From a virus, in IMG/VR virus record IMGVR_UViG_3300020200_000036, positions 1-56,435 of that record: 56,435 bases of DNA; one strand, given 5' to 3'. Positions 7,977 to 15,345 of this stretch are shown here, piece by piece. The translations under genes were made by a program, and so were the position numbers. The stretch's first letter is position 1. Every line of letters begins with the position of its first letter. Below the pieces are notes generated by a model that worked only from the letters and a program-made list of their open reading frames with translations, made no database searches and was not told where the DNA came from.

Positions 7977-9569
7977 TCACTTGGTTCCGACGTTTACACC
8001 AGTGTTAGCGAAGAAGCTGTTACCAGTGAGGTATCCAGAGGTAGCTCCGATAAGCCTGATTACTCGGTAGAATCTGCTAGCGGGCTGAACAGCAGCCTTA
8101 GCATATCTCGTCATGATACCCTTTCTTGGCTGGAATGTGCCAGGATCAGTTACCATTGGGAGTGGCATGAGTGGGATGTATGGGCAGTAAACGAATCCGC
8201 TGTCCATTGGGCTTCCACCGTTATATCCGATTATGATCTCGTCCTCTGGGAAGAGAGGATCAACGATCAACTCGTATTTACCGGCAAACTTGCCCTTATA
8301 CTCAATCTTAGTTCCCATGTTGCTCGGTCCATCTTTCTCTGAGATGCCGCCCTCAAGTTTCGCGGCTGACTCTAGGAGTGAAGCCATAAGTGGCGAGGTG
8401 ATTAGAACCGTACCTGGGCCACGCTGAGTGGTCTTATAGATATCCTGGCTGGCAAAGTTAAGGACAGCTAGGAGGTTGGCGAATCTGTGTCCAACGTGCT
8501 GTGGAGCATAGCTAGTACCGAGGAACTGAGCAAGGTCAGCTACAATGACGTTGCTGGCCTTTGTTCCAACGCTAGTCGCCTGGAGTGTGTTGCCCCAGGT
8601 GAAGTTTCCATGGTCCGACTGGGTTGTGGTTCCCAGGGTTCCAGCGTTCAACTGACCGTACTGTTGAGTAAAGTTGTTTGAGTTCGCCATCGGATCCAGT
8701 GATCTAGATCTCCATCCCGCAATTGATCCGGCAGCGTCACCACCTAAACCGTAAGCAATCATACGAATATCTTCGATTAGCTCGCGGTCGATCTCAAGTG
8801 AAAGCTCTTTGCTAAGTAGCTCAGTAAGCTCACGCTCTAGATCGAGGTTGTGGTATGCCTTGAGATCTTGGGAAGCCTCAATCGTCCAGAGAGCGCGCAT
8901 CTTGCGAGTATTCGCAACAACTGGCTGCTGCTCAATGTGAAATTGAACTTCTGGGATTCCTGTTCCATCAAGACGTTCACCGGCTGAAACAACCCAGCCC
9001 ATCGTTGTGGTTGAGGCAGGCCATGAAGCAATTTGACCACCGTAAGTTGACGATGGCGATCCGTGGGTCGCGGCAAGCACGTTTGAAAGGTCAAACGCGC
9101 CAGAAACCATTGACTGCTCCAGTCTGTTAGATCCCCAAGTTCCGGCTGCACCAGGACCTGAGACTGTATCTATTGGGCTAGTCTGAGTTCCACGGTAGGT
9201 AAGATTAAACTTGCTATAAACATTTTGACCATACTCTCCAGCCCATCTGCTGTTGCCAAGATAGAATATCTGGCTGACAGGAGCATCCATCGGCTGAGTA
9301 GCTCCAATGTAATTAAATACTAGATTTGGGTACACTCTACGAACGAGTGGGAACGCAAACTTCTGAAAGACTCCAATGTTACCAACAGTGGTGGAGCCAG
9401 TGCTCAGAGACTCTTCATTGAGTCTGTTGCTCTCGGCTAAAACAGCCTTTGCTTGGTTCTCAAGCAATTGAGCAGTAACCCGTGCGGTATACTCATTTTT
9501 GATACCGTCAAGGGCCTTTGACCACTTCTGAGTAAGCTCAGGTGATCCTCCAATTTTTGAAACGTCCAT
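7977..9569 (-). CDS. gp23: Major capsid protein (gp23-like)
   Basis: A 530-residue HK97-fold major capsid protein (T4 gp23 is 521) that forms the hexamers of the head. The first ~60 residues are a charged helical pro-region with LLE (35-37), LAE (44-46) and LNE (50-52), all fitting the gp21 cleavage rule (L/I)xE. The mature start is likely near residue 53. Family landmarks include FAFPLVRRVYPNLVFNYIGATQPM (key FPLVRRVYP), a glycine-rich loop region, WTIEASQDLKAYHNLD, LSLEIDRELIEDIR, and the C-terminal PYIPLMPLPMV and GIMTRYAKAAV. A strong AAGGAG ribosome-binding site lies 7 bases before the ATG, and codon use is visibly more GC-rich than in neighbouring genes, consistent with high expression. 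Confidence 0.97.
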   Translation of the reverse strand: MDVSKIGGSPELTQKWSKALDGIKNEYTARVTAQLLENQAKAVLAESNRLNEESLSTGSTTVGNIGVFQKFAFPLVRRVYPNLVFNYIGATQPMDAPVSQIFYLGNSRWAGEYGQNVYSKFNLTYRGTQTSPIDTVSGPGAAGTWGSNRLEQSMVSGAFDLSNVLAATHGSPSSTYGGQIASWPASTTTMGWVVSAGERLDGTGIPEVQFHIEQQPVVANTRKMRALWTIEASQDLKAYHNLDLERELTELLSKELSLEIDRELIEDIRMIAYGLGGDAAGSIAGWRSRSLDPMANSNNFTQQYGQLNAGTLGTTTQSDHGNFTWGNTLQATSVGTKASNVIVADLAQFLGTSYAPQHVGHRFANLLAVLNFASQDIYKTTQRGPGTVLITSPLMASLLESAAKLEGGISEKDGPSNMGTKIEYKGKFAGKYELIVDPLFPEDEIIIGYNGGSPMDSGFVYCPYIPLMPLPMVTDPGTFQPRKGIMTRYAKAAVQPASRFYRVIRLIGATSGYLTGNSFFANTGVNVGTK

Positions 9570-9588
9570 AATTTTCTCCTTGAAAATA

Positions 9589-10227
9589 TTAGTTAGACAT
9601 CAATCTGATGACCTCTTCGGTCAAAAACTTATTACCATTCGTCTCAGGCTTTACGCCATCGCTGCGTTCTTCTAACTTCTTCCCTTGACGTTGGAAATTT
9701 TCTCTTGAAACAACTTCAGCGGTATCAGAGAGTCGCATCGACGAGATGGCTCTTGATTCCGCTAAATTAACTTTAACTTTCTTAACATTCTCTTCAAGCT
9801 TCTCATTTTTATCTGAGAGGACCTTGAGTAGATTCTTAAGCTGCACGTTCTCCTTTAATGACTTATCTAGCTCGCCAGCAAGAACATCAATCTTCTTTGA
9901 CAGATCGTCCTGCTCTAGAGCCATTAGGTTAACAGCAGTAACCTCATCATCGGGAGTAAGCTCTGTAACAAATAACGCTTTGGCTGACTCATACAGTTGG
10001 GCGTTACGGAACGTCTCGTTCTCAAGCTCTAATTCTCTAACAGCTTGCTCTTTAAGACGCTCAATTTGTCCTCTTAAATAAGCCTTAACCTTGATGGTCA
10101 GGTCTTCCGTTTTAGCGTTAACTTCCTCTTCGATCTTCTTGTGAACGAGGGTGGCGATCTTCTCGACCGTATCCTCAGTTAGACCCTCTGGGAGGAGGCT
10201 AGCTATTTGATCTATTGAATTACTCAT
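9589..10227 (-). CDS. gp22: Prohead core scaffolding protein (gp22-like)
   Basis: A 212-residue, highly charged, almost fully helical protein between the protease and the capsid gene, the T4 position of core scaffold gp22 (269 residues). Residues 14-130 alternate acidic and hydrophobic residues in coiled-coil heptads (for example KKIEEEVNAKTEDLTIKV and VQLKNLLKVLSDKNEKLEEN). It should assemble inside the prohead and be degraded by gp21. Several LxE/IxE tripeptides are present, as expected of a protease substrate. The conserved C-terminus FLTEEVIRLMSN probably contacts capsid protein. It is 19 bases upstream of the gp23 ATG. Confidence 0.88.
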   Translation of the reverse strand: MSNSIDQIASLLPEGLTEDTVEKIATLVHKKIEEEVNAKTEDLTIKVKAYLRGQIERLKEQAVRELELENETFRNAQLYESAKALFVTELTPDDEVTAVNLMALEQDDLSKKIDVLAGELDKSLKENVQLKNLLKVLSDKNEKLEENVKKVKVNLAESRAISSMRLSDTAEVVSRENFQRQGKKLEERSDGVKPETNGNKFLTEEVIRLMSN

Positions 10228-10268
10228 ATATCTTATTTATCTCCTTTAATTAAAAATAATAAAATTTA

Positions 10269-11048
10269 TTATTTTTTGCGAGCAACATTAACAATATTCT
10301 TTTGGGCTGGGGTTAGCTTTGAACCTCTTTTTGGAGGAAAGTTAGTCTCACCGGCTCGTTCCTCAGCACCCTCTTCACCCTTTGGATGCTTGGCTCCATA
10401 TCTTCTAACGGTAGCGTCGCCTCTGACTTCCTCAACTCTACCAAGCTTCCGATCAATCTTTTTCTCCAGAAGCTTTAAGAAATATCTCTGGCCTACAACT
10501 TCTTTAATTGTAGACTCAATAATTTGCTTATCCTTTTTAAGCTGCTTTGACTCAGCTAGAGCAGGATATGCCCCCCTGGTTGATGGGTCGGCAACAATAT
10601 CAAACGTAACAAGTTTAAAGTCCTCGTTAACCGTTTTAAAATTAGATTTACCCTCACTTAAAGTCCCCATCCCTCGGCTTGAGATTCCTATTTTTACACC
10701 ACCCTCAATCAAGCCCTGAACAACTTTACCCGCTGGGGTTGGTAGGATTTCAGCTTCCCCTATTACTTCTTTTCCCTCCATCCAAAGGTTAGTGATAAGG
10801 TGAGAAGCGTTTGATAACTTAACCATGTCATAAGTTGGGTGGTCTAGTTCCCCTACGAGCCTTCTCTCCTTTATAGCTTCATTCAATGACTTTACTGCAC
10901 TCTCAAGAACTTTCTGTGGATAAATTCTTAAATTACTATTAGCCTCGTCGGCTCTTTGAAATATACCACGCACCTTAAGTGGTCCAGACTTCCCCTCATT
11001 AAGGATTTTAAGATTTTGAATGATGAATACGTCTTGAATTTGATGCAT
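10269..11048 (-). CDS. gp21: Prohead maturation protease (gp21-like)
   Basis: A 259-residue serine protease of the T4 gp21 / prohead protease family (herpesvirus-assemblin-like fold). Visible catalytic motifs are VGELDHP (His70) and IGISSRGMG (Ser123 or Ser124), with the intervening ALITNLWMEG strand region typical of the fold. It cleaves the capsid precursor, scaffold and internal proteins after (L/I)xE and then itself. The basic C-terminal tail (about 190-259, rich in Lys/Arg/Glu) is longer than in T4 (212 residues) and may be a removable targeting tail. The gene sits in the canonical 21-22-23 order, 3 bases after an internal-head candidate. Confidence 0.95.
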   Translation of the reverse strand: MHQIQDVFIIQNLKILNEGKSGPLKVRGIFQRADEANSNLRIYPQKVLESAVKSLNEAIKERRLVGELDHPTYDMVKLSNASHLITNLWMEGKEVIGEAEILPTPAGKVVQGLIEGGVKIGISSRGMGTLSEGKSNFKTVNEDFKLVTFDIVADPSTRGAYPALAESKQLKKDKQIIESTIKEVVGQRYFLKLLEKKIDRKLGRVEEVRGDATVRRYGAKHPKGEEGAEERAGETNFPPKRGSKLTPAQKNIVNVARKK

Positions 11049-11050
11049 GA

Positions 11051-11455
11051 TTATTTACCTTTATTTTTCTTTTCTTTAGATGATCCTGCATGACGAACCA
11101 TTGTTCGTGTAGCATACTTTTTAACATCTTTGAAGGATGAAGGTATAGACCCTGGGCTAAATCCCTTGGCGGTTCTACCACCTACCATTTGCTCATCATC
11201 CTTGCCCCACTTCTGTTTGGTAATGACGTAGAGACGGTCGGCATTCTTTGTTGAAAAGATCTGACCCATGTATCCATTACGAAGAGCGTCAGTTATAGAG
11301 TTATAAATTCTAACTCTAGACTTTCCTGGGGTGGTATGAGATTTCTTCTGACTGCTTTGCTGGATAGCTTCCCTACCCTCTTTAGAACCTCTTCCCTTCT
11401 CAGTCTTTCTCTCTGTTATTGAAATCTCTTCTAAAAGGGATATAAAGTCTTTCAT
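11051..11455 (-). CDS. Small basic prohead/internal head protein candidate
   Basis: A 134-residue, strongly basic protein of unrecognised family. The N-terminus MKDFISLLEEISITE matches the capsid-targeting style also seen at the start of the 821-residue protein (MK-x-F-I-x-LLE) and contains LLE, a gp21-type site. After it comes a Lys/Ser-rich linker. A compact segment follows (about 48-110: IYNSITDALRNGYMGQIFS, RLYVITKQKWG, AKGFSPGSIPSSFKDVKKYA), and then a Lys-rich tail. The basic charge, the location between core genes and gp21, and the 4-base overlap with the preceding gene suggest a DNA-associated internal protein or a gp68-type core component; both are inference. Confidence 0.7.
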   Translation of the reverse strand: MKDFISLLEEISITERKTEKGRGSKEGREAIQQSSQKKSHTTPGKSRVRIYNSITDALRNGYMGQIFSTKNADRLYVITKQKWGKDDEQMVGGRTAKGFSPGSIPSSFKDVKKYATRTMVRHAGSSKEKKNKGK

Positions 11456-11871
11456 TTTCCACCATGCTTTCTTTGAAGTCTTGCGATACAGCTTTTAAGC
11501 TTTTTACTTCCCCCAGGCATATTAACTCCTAAATTTCCAGCAGTCGTGGCACCAGAAGATATCTCTTCCATTATTTGTTTAGCCTCCACAATCAAAGTTG
11601 AAAGTCTTTCTACTAAATTTGTTAGTTTAGACTCTGAAGATTCTTTTATTTGCAATGCTGTCTTTTTAGGTTGTGACTTCTTTCCTTCCAACACTAATGA
11701 AACATAATCATCAGACACTTCAATTTTGCTAACGTCAGGAGCACCAACATTTTGTAATGTTGATTCCTTAAGGGCGGGCTTTAAAGCTTGTGATGGATTT
11801 TTTGCCATGTCCTTTAACAGATCCATGGCAAAACTACCTACTGAAATATCTGGTAAAAATTTATCGCTCAT
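11452..11871 (-). CDS. Prohead core protein candidate with gp23-like processing site
   Basis: A 139-residue helical protein in the T4 gene 67/68 position. Residues 80-103 form an amphipathic helix (LTNLVERLSTLIVEAKQIME). Immediately after it, the sequence IMEEISSGATTAGNLGV resembles the pro-region boundary of this phage's own gp23 (LNEESLSTGSTTVGNIGV). Both put an (L/I)xEE protease site a few residues before an STG/SSG-x-TT-x-GN-x-GV motif. The end is basic (RLQRKHGGK). Its ATGA-type junction with the next gene and its neighbours indicate a core/scaffold role, likely processed by gp21. I do not recognise the family by name. Confidence 0.72.
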   Translation of the reverse strand: MSDKFLPDISVGSFAMDLLKDMAKNPSQALKPALKESTLQNVGAPDVSKIEVSDDYVSLVLEGKKSQPKKTALQIKESSESKLTNLVERLSTLIVEAKQIMEEISSGATTAGNLGVNMPGGSKKLKSCIARLQRKHGGK

Positions 11872-11900
11872 GCAGTTAGACCAACTGTCCTAAGTTAGCC

Positions 11901-12392
11901 TCACTTCATCTCAGGGCCAGTCGTTGACGGTTGTGCATTGCTGCTCTTCTTGTGCATCTTCGCAAGGAAGGCGGGCATCTTCGTGTCCTCGCCCTTGGCC
12001 TTACCCTTTTCCTTACCCTTGTCCTCGCCCTCATCCTCGCCCTCATCCTCGCCCTCATCCTCGCCCTCATCCTCATCCTCATCCTCACCCTCGTCCTTGC
12101 CCTCGTCCTTGCCCTCCGTTAACTGAGACATCTCGTCTATGATGTCAATCATAAGATCAATGTGCTCTGAGAGCTTATCATCGCTGATAGGGGCCTCAAG
12201 GTGTGACTCGCAAAGGGGGCAAACATGAGCCTCCTCGTTTACAACCTCAACTGGGGCATCCTTAGTGGCGGGCTGCTCGACCGTCTCATCAGCCTTAGGG
12301 GCGGCGTCCTCATTTAACTTGATCCCACCCTTATTCCAAAAAGCTTGGCTAAGGATCTGATCAACCTCTTCTTTTAAAACATTGTTCTTCAT
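11901..12392 (-). CDS. Acidic prohead core protein candidate with GEDE repeats
   Basis: A 163-residue acidic protein. The N-terminal helix MKNNVLKEEVDQILSQAFWNKG is followed by an acidic linker, a CPLCESH element (possible metal knuckle or disulphide) and a helix DLMIDIIDEM. Next is a run of about 40 residues built from GKDE/GEDE units, then a basic tail ending in TGPEMK. T4 gp67 is a small acidic core protein in the same region of the operon, so this may be its positional counterpart, but sequence similarity cannot be claimed. AAGAGG lies upstream of the ATG. It begins the head-core run that continues through gp21, gp22 and gp23. Confidence 0.7.
   Translation of the reverse strand: MKNNVLKEEVDQILSQAFWNKGGIKLNEDAAPKADETVEQPATKDAPVEVVNEEAHVCPLCESHLEAPISDDKLSEHIDLMIDIIDEMSQLTEGKDEGKDEGEDEDEDEGEDEGEDEGEDEGEDKGKEKGKAKGEDTKMPAFLAKMHKKSSNAQPSTTGPEMK
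12019..12112 (-). repeat. Imperfect 12-bp/6-bp tandem repeats encoding Gly-Glu-Asp-Glu units
   Basis: On the plus strand the unit TCCTCGCCCTCA is reiterated with TCCTCA and TCCTTG variants across this stretch. In the minus-strand gene it encodes the acidic GEDE/GKDE run. Such arrays change length by slippage. Confidence 0.85.
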
Positions 12393-12476
12393 AATTAAAA
12401 AAAACCTCTTATCCGATAATTAATTACCTACTACTATTTACTAGAGTAATTAAACTAATTTAATAAAATTTTAAAA
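12393..12476 (-). other. AT-rich 84-base gap before the head-core gene run
   Basis: This is the longest untranslated gap in the left half. It contains AT-rich sequence with a small inverted repeat (TTACT CT AGTAA near 12440) and the ribosome-binding site of the next gene. I see no strong terminator and no clean late-promoter box (nearest is GTAAATAG). It probably holds the promoter for the head-core operon, but the element cannot be pinned down. Confidence 0.35.
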
Positions 12477-12806
12477 TTAGTTAACAAACACCTTATTTGC
12501 TTCATTGGCTCCAACCTTGTCCCCACAGGAAAGGGCTGCTCCACTAAAAGACATTCCTATTAAAGAAGGGCCAACTAAAACATTAGTGCTGCCCCCGGTT
12601 ACAATTGGTTCATGGTCTGTATCGCCACAGCTAACATTGGCTGAGATGTAAGCATCTCCAACTAAAACAGGGGCAGATGAAGCAGGCCCAATAAAAACTA
12701 AGGCTGCCGCCCCAGGCCCTTGCATACCCAGTAGATGCGTAGTTGCCTCGTGACAATGTTCAGTTGGCGGGATGCTAGGGTCTATTATGGTTGCTGCTGC
12801 TGGCAT
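12477..12806 (-). CDS. PAAR-type spike tip protein
   Basis: A 109-residue protein with PAAR-like architecture. It has repeated short beta strands with conserved turns: VFIGPASSAPVLVGD, SCGDTDHEPIVTGGSTNVLVGP and ALSCGDKV. PAAR proteins form a small metal-stabilised cone that sharpens the central spike; the His (HEP), Cys and Asp residues seen here are plausible ligands. T4 gp5.4 has this role on gp5. A gp5-like spike trimer is encoded at 33012-34154 in this window, which gives the partner. It lies 1 base downstream of a large tail protein gene and is separated from the head-core genes by an 84-base gap. Confidence 0.8.
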   Translation of the reverse strand: MPAAATIIDPSIPPTEHCHEATTHLLGMQGPGAAALVFIGPASSAPVLVGDAYISANVSCGDTDHEPIVTGGSTNVLVGPSLIGMSFSGAALSCGDKVGANEANKVFVN

Positions 12807-12807
12807 A

Positions 12808-15333
12808 TTATTTTAATGAATTTTTAAAGTCTATTCTATCTGCTTCTGTTATTATTATAGAGTCATTAGGCACGGTTGCTGATTCAGGAATTCCGTAATA
12901 TATTGTAGTATTTGCATCAGTTATAATATTGTTAACAAATACTCCTTGAACAAAGCCATGCTCTATCTTTGATATTAAATATTGAGAATTAGTGTACATT
13001 AATTTTCCAATATCATTCAGAGTCATTCTTCTATAAATGTCATACCAACTTAAAAATCCATATTGACTACCAGAAGTGTCTTTTAAATATAAAGCAACAG
13101 TTGCAAGCTTATCAGTTAAATTTAATAAATTTGATTCTGGTGAATTAACTCTAAATTCAGGGTCGGGCTGCGTAGAGCTAAACCCCACAGGGAAGGAATA
13201 GTAAGAATTTAAAAACTCCTCAGAGCTAGCATCAAATGAATAAAATAACCCTTCTAAATCTTTATTTAAATATTTTTCATAAAGACCAACACTATCAGTT
13301 CCAAACTGTAAAACAACTTTATGAGTAGACAGCAGTGGAGATTTAATAAGTAAATCTGTTTGATCTATGGTAGGCTTTAAACTTAAAGTTCTTATGACAG
13401 CAGAATTTGAGTAGTCTTCAAATTTAGACTTACCATTGAATGGATTGTGCTTTGATCCACACCCAGGTAAAAGAATGAGACCTTGTGGCAAACTTCTTAA
13501 TATTAATTTATTGGAATTTAAAGTTGTTTCTCTATTTAAAGCTTTTACACTAAAGTCCTCTATCTCACAATATACAGAGCTAGAGTCTCTCGCATAGTGA
13601 ATAAACGGATCCCTGTAATCAACATTTATCTTTGATAAGTTAAAACAATTATTTATTGAATGTTTTATAGCCTCTTCGGTTGTTACTCTTATATAATTTG
13701 CTGAAGTTGTAGTAACCATTATTTTTGTTCCTATAATATCCCCAACAGAAGACATATCAAGAATAAAGTACATCAACTCTACATCAGCAGAAGAGTTATA
13801 AGTCGAAGTAAATTCGTGATTATTTAAAGGCGAAGTTGACGTTAGCCTAAGAGAAGAATCTGCACCTAGTAATCCAAGAATTAATTCCCTATCTCTTGTA
13901 TTTAAATAATAAGAGTTGGATAGCTCGTTATATGTTGGGAGAGGATACTCCTCTCCATTTATTAATAGCGAAGAAAAATAATATCCTGCCCCATCACCAA
14001 ACTGAGTCTCTATAGAACTTGCGGATGGAATATCTATTAATGCTGGTAATTGCTGGGTTGGGATGCCATTATTTGTAACTAATAGAGGTTCTGAAGTTCC
14101 ATCTATTTGAAGAACATCTATCTTACATTTTAAATCTTCTGGAAGAAATCTCATTCTTCTAAAATCATTTCTTTCGTTTTCATGTAACTCTACTTTTTCA
14201 TAATCTGGGTTTATAGAAGTTTCTTCAAATATCGCTAAAGAAGTGCTCATCGTAGCTTGAGATTCCTGCGTTCTCCCTAATGAATAGAAGTTGTCATTTT
14301 CTTGTTTATTGGCTACGTTAATAAAAAATGATGAATCAAATTCATTTAATGTTCCTTGCAACAAATGAGATTTTATTGTGTTTAAAAAAACAGAAAAATC
14401 AATTTTTAATCCACCCTCTCCGTGAATATTATTTAAGCTTTCATACAAAAAAGGGTTTAGACTGATAGAAATTTTCTCAATACTAAGATTAGATATATGT
14501 CTTTCATTCCACGCAGCGGTAGAGTTTTGCATATCTAAAAAATATTTAACTTCCTCCGCTACTTCGGTAGAGAAAATGTCTACTCTATGTTGATTTTCAA
14601 CTAATTTTGTTACTGGAGTAACTGGAATTTTAAAAAAATTGTAAATTTGATTGTATAGCGGTGTCGATCCAGCCGCCGTGGCAGGATTGAAGTAGGTTGC
14701 TGGAAAGTTTGGAGTTTGGGGGCTACCACTATTAAGACAATCTTCTTGCAATAAATTAGAAAGTCTTGTGGTTAAATTCCCCCCTGTTGTATTTATTGGA
14801 AAACTCTCGCTTCCTTCATTTAAATTTGTCGTTAAATTATACTCTAAGGATGCGTTTACTAGCTGAGGGTTGTTACTTGGAAATAAAAATTGAGATGGGT
14901 TTGGCTGTACTTGAATACCAAATCTTTGACCTCTTCCTGAATTAAGATTATATCTATACTCTGCTCGTGTAACAAATGCATTGCCTGATATTTGAGGTCC
15001 TCGGCCCACGCCTCTTCTTCTTGCCTCTGCCGGAACAAATTGTGGTGGAGTTCTTCTTCTAGTGACTCTTGGCCTTCTCGGTCTTGGGGGAAGTTGTGGT
15101 GGGGGTGGTGGTGGTGGTGGGGGTGGTGTAGGTGGAATTAATATCGGCCCCCCTTCTTCGGCATCAGGTAGGAGAGTACCAGTGACACATACCGGCAGAG
15201 TTAGAACGGGGGTTACTATGTTCCCATTTGGAATGTAGTTTGTATTTACCGTATCAGTTATGGAATTTCTTGCTTCAAACCCCGGTAAGAGATTTCCACA
15301 AGGTAAAGATCTAGGATATCCAATGGAAGTCAT
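12808..15333 (-). CDS. Large tail/baseplate structural protein with polyproline segment
   Basis: An 841-residue protein of unrecognised family. Residues 60-100 form a polyproline and Pro/Arg-rich linker (nine consecutive Pro, then PRPRRPRVTRRRTPP), separating a short N-terminal anchor from a long beta-rich body. The C-terminal region contains a structured segment around SQYGFLSWYDIYRRMTLNDIG and ends DRIDFKNSLK. It sits between another large structural gene and the PAAR tip gene, so it is most likely attached to the baseplate or fibre network. The ATG is preceded by TATAAATA with one intervening base and no Shine-Dalgarno, which is odd (see findings). Confidence 0.72.
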   Translation of the reverse strand: MTSIGYPRSLPCGNLLPGFEARNSITDTVNTNYIPNGNIVTPVLTLPVCVTGTLLPDAEEGGPILIPPTPPPPPPPPPPQLPPRPRRPRVTRRRTPPQFVPAEARRRGVGRGPQISGNAFVTRAEYRYNLNSGRGQRFGIQVQPNPSQFLFPSNNPQLVNASLEYNLTTNLNEGSESFPINTTGGNLTTRLSNLLQEDCLNSGSPQTPNFPATYFNPATAAGSTPLYNQIYNFFKIPVTPVTKLVENQHRVDIFSTEVAEEVKYFLDMQNSTAAWNERHISNLSIEKISISLNPFLYESLNNIHGEGGLKIDFSVFLNTIKSHLLQGTLNEFDSSFFINVANKQENDNFYSLGRTQESQATMSTSLAIFEETSINPDYEKVELHENERNDFRRMRFLPEDLKCKIDVLQIDGTSEPLLVTNNGIPTQQLPALIDIPSASSIETQFGDGAGYYFSSLLINGEEYPLPTYNELSNSYYLNTRDRELILGLLGADSSLRLTSTSPLNNHEFTSTYNSSADVELMYFILDMSSVGDIIGTKIMVTTTSANYIRVTTEEAIKHSINNCFNLSKINVDYRDPFIHYARDSSSVYCEIEDFSVKALNRETTLNSNKLILRSLPQGLILLPGCGSKHNPFNGKSKFEDYSNSAVIRTLSLKPTIDQTDLLIKSPLLSTHKVVLQFGTDSVGLYEKYLNKDLEGLFYSFDASSEEFLNSYYSFPVGFSSTQPDPEFRVNSPESNLLNLTDKLATVALYLKDTSGSQYGFLSWYDIYRRMTLNDIGKLMYTNSQYLISKIEHGFVQGVFVNNIITDANTTIYYGIPESATVPNDSIIITEADRIDFKNSLK

Positions 15334-15345
15334 TTATTTATAGGG

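Noticed and set aside
8837-9151. Minus-strand open frame of 104 codons within gp23
   Set aside because: Alternative frame of the capsid gene, whose GC-richer codons leave long shadow frames.
10276-10719. Plus-strand open frame of 147 codons
   Set aside because: Antisense to the gp21 protease gene; composition typical of a shadow.
12019-12112. Repeat array considered as CRISPR
   Set aside because: Units are contiguous without spacers and lie in a coding frame.
11906-12142. Several open frames over the acidic repeat (Arg-, Pro- or Ser-rich)
   Set aside because: Produced by the 12-bp repeat having no stops in any frame; only the acidic frame has a start signal and flanking structured sequence.
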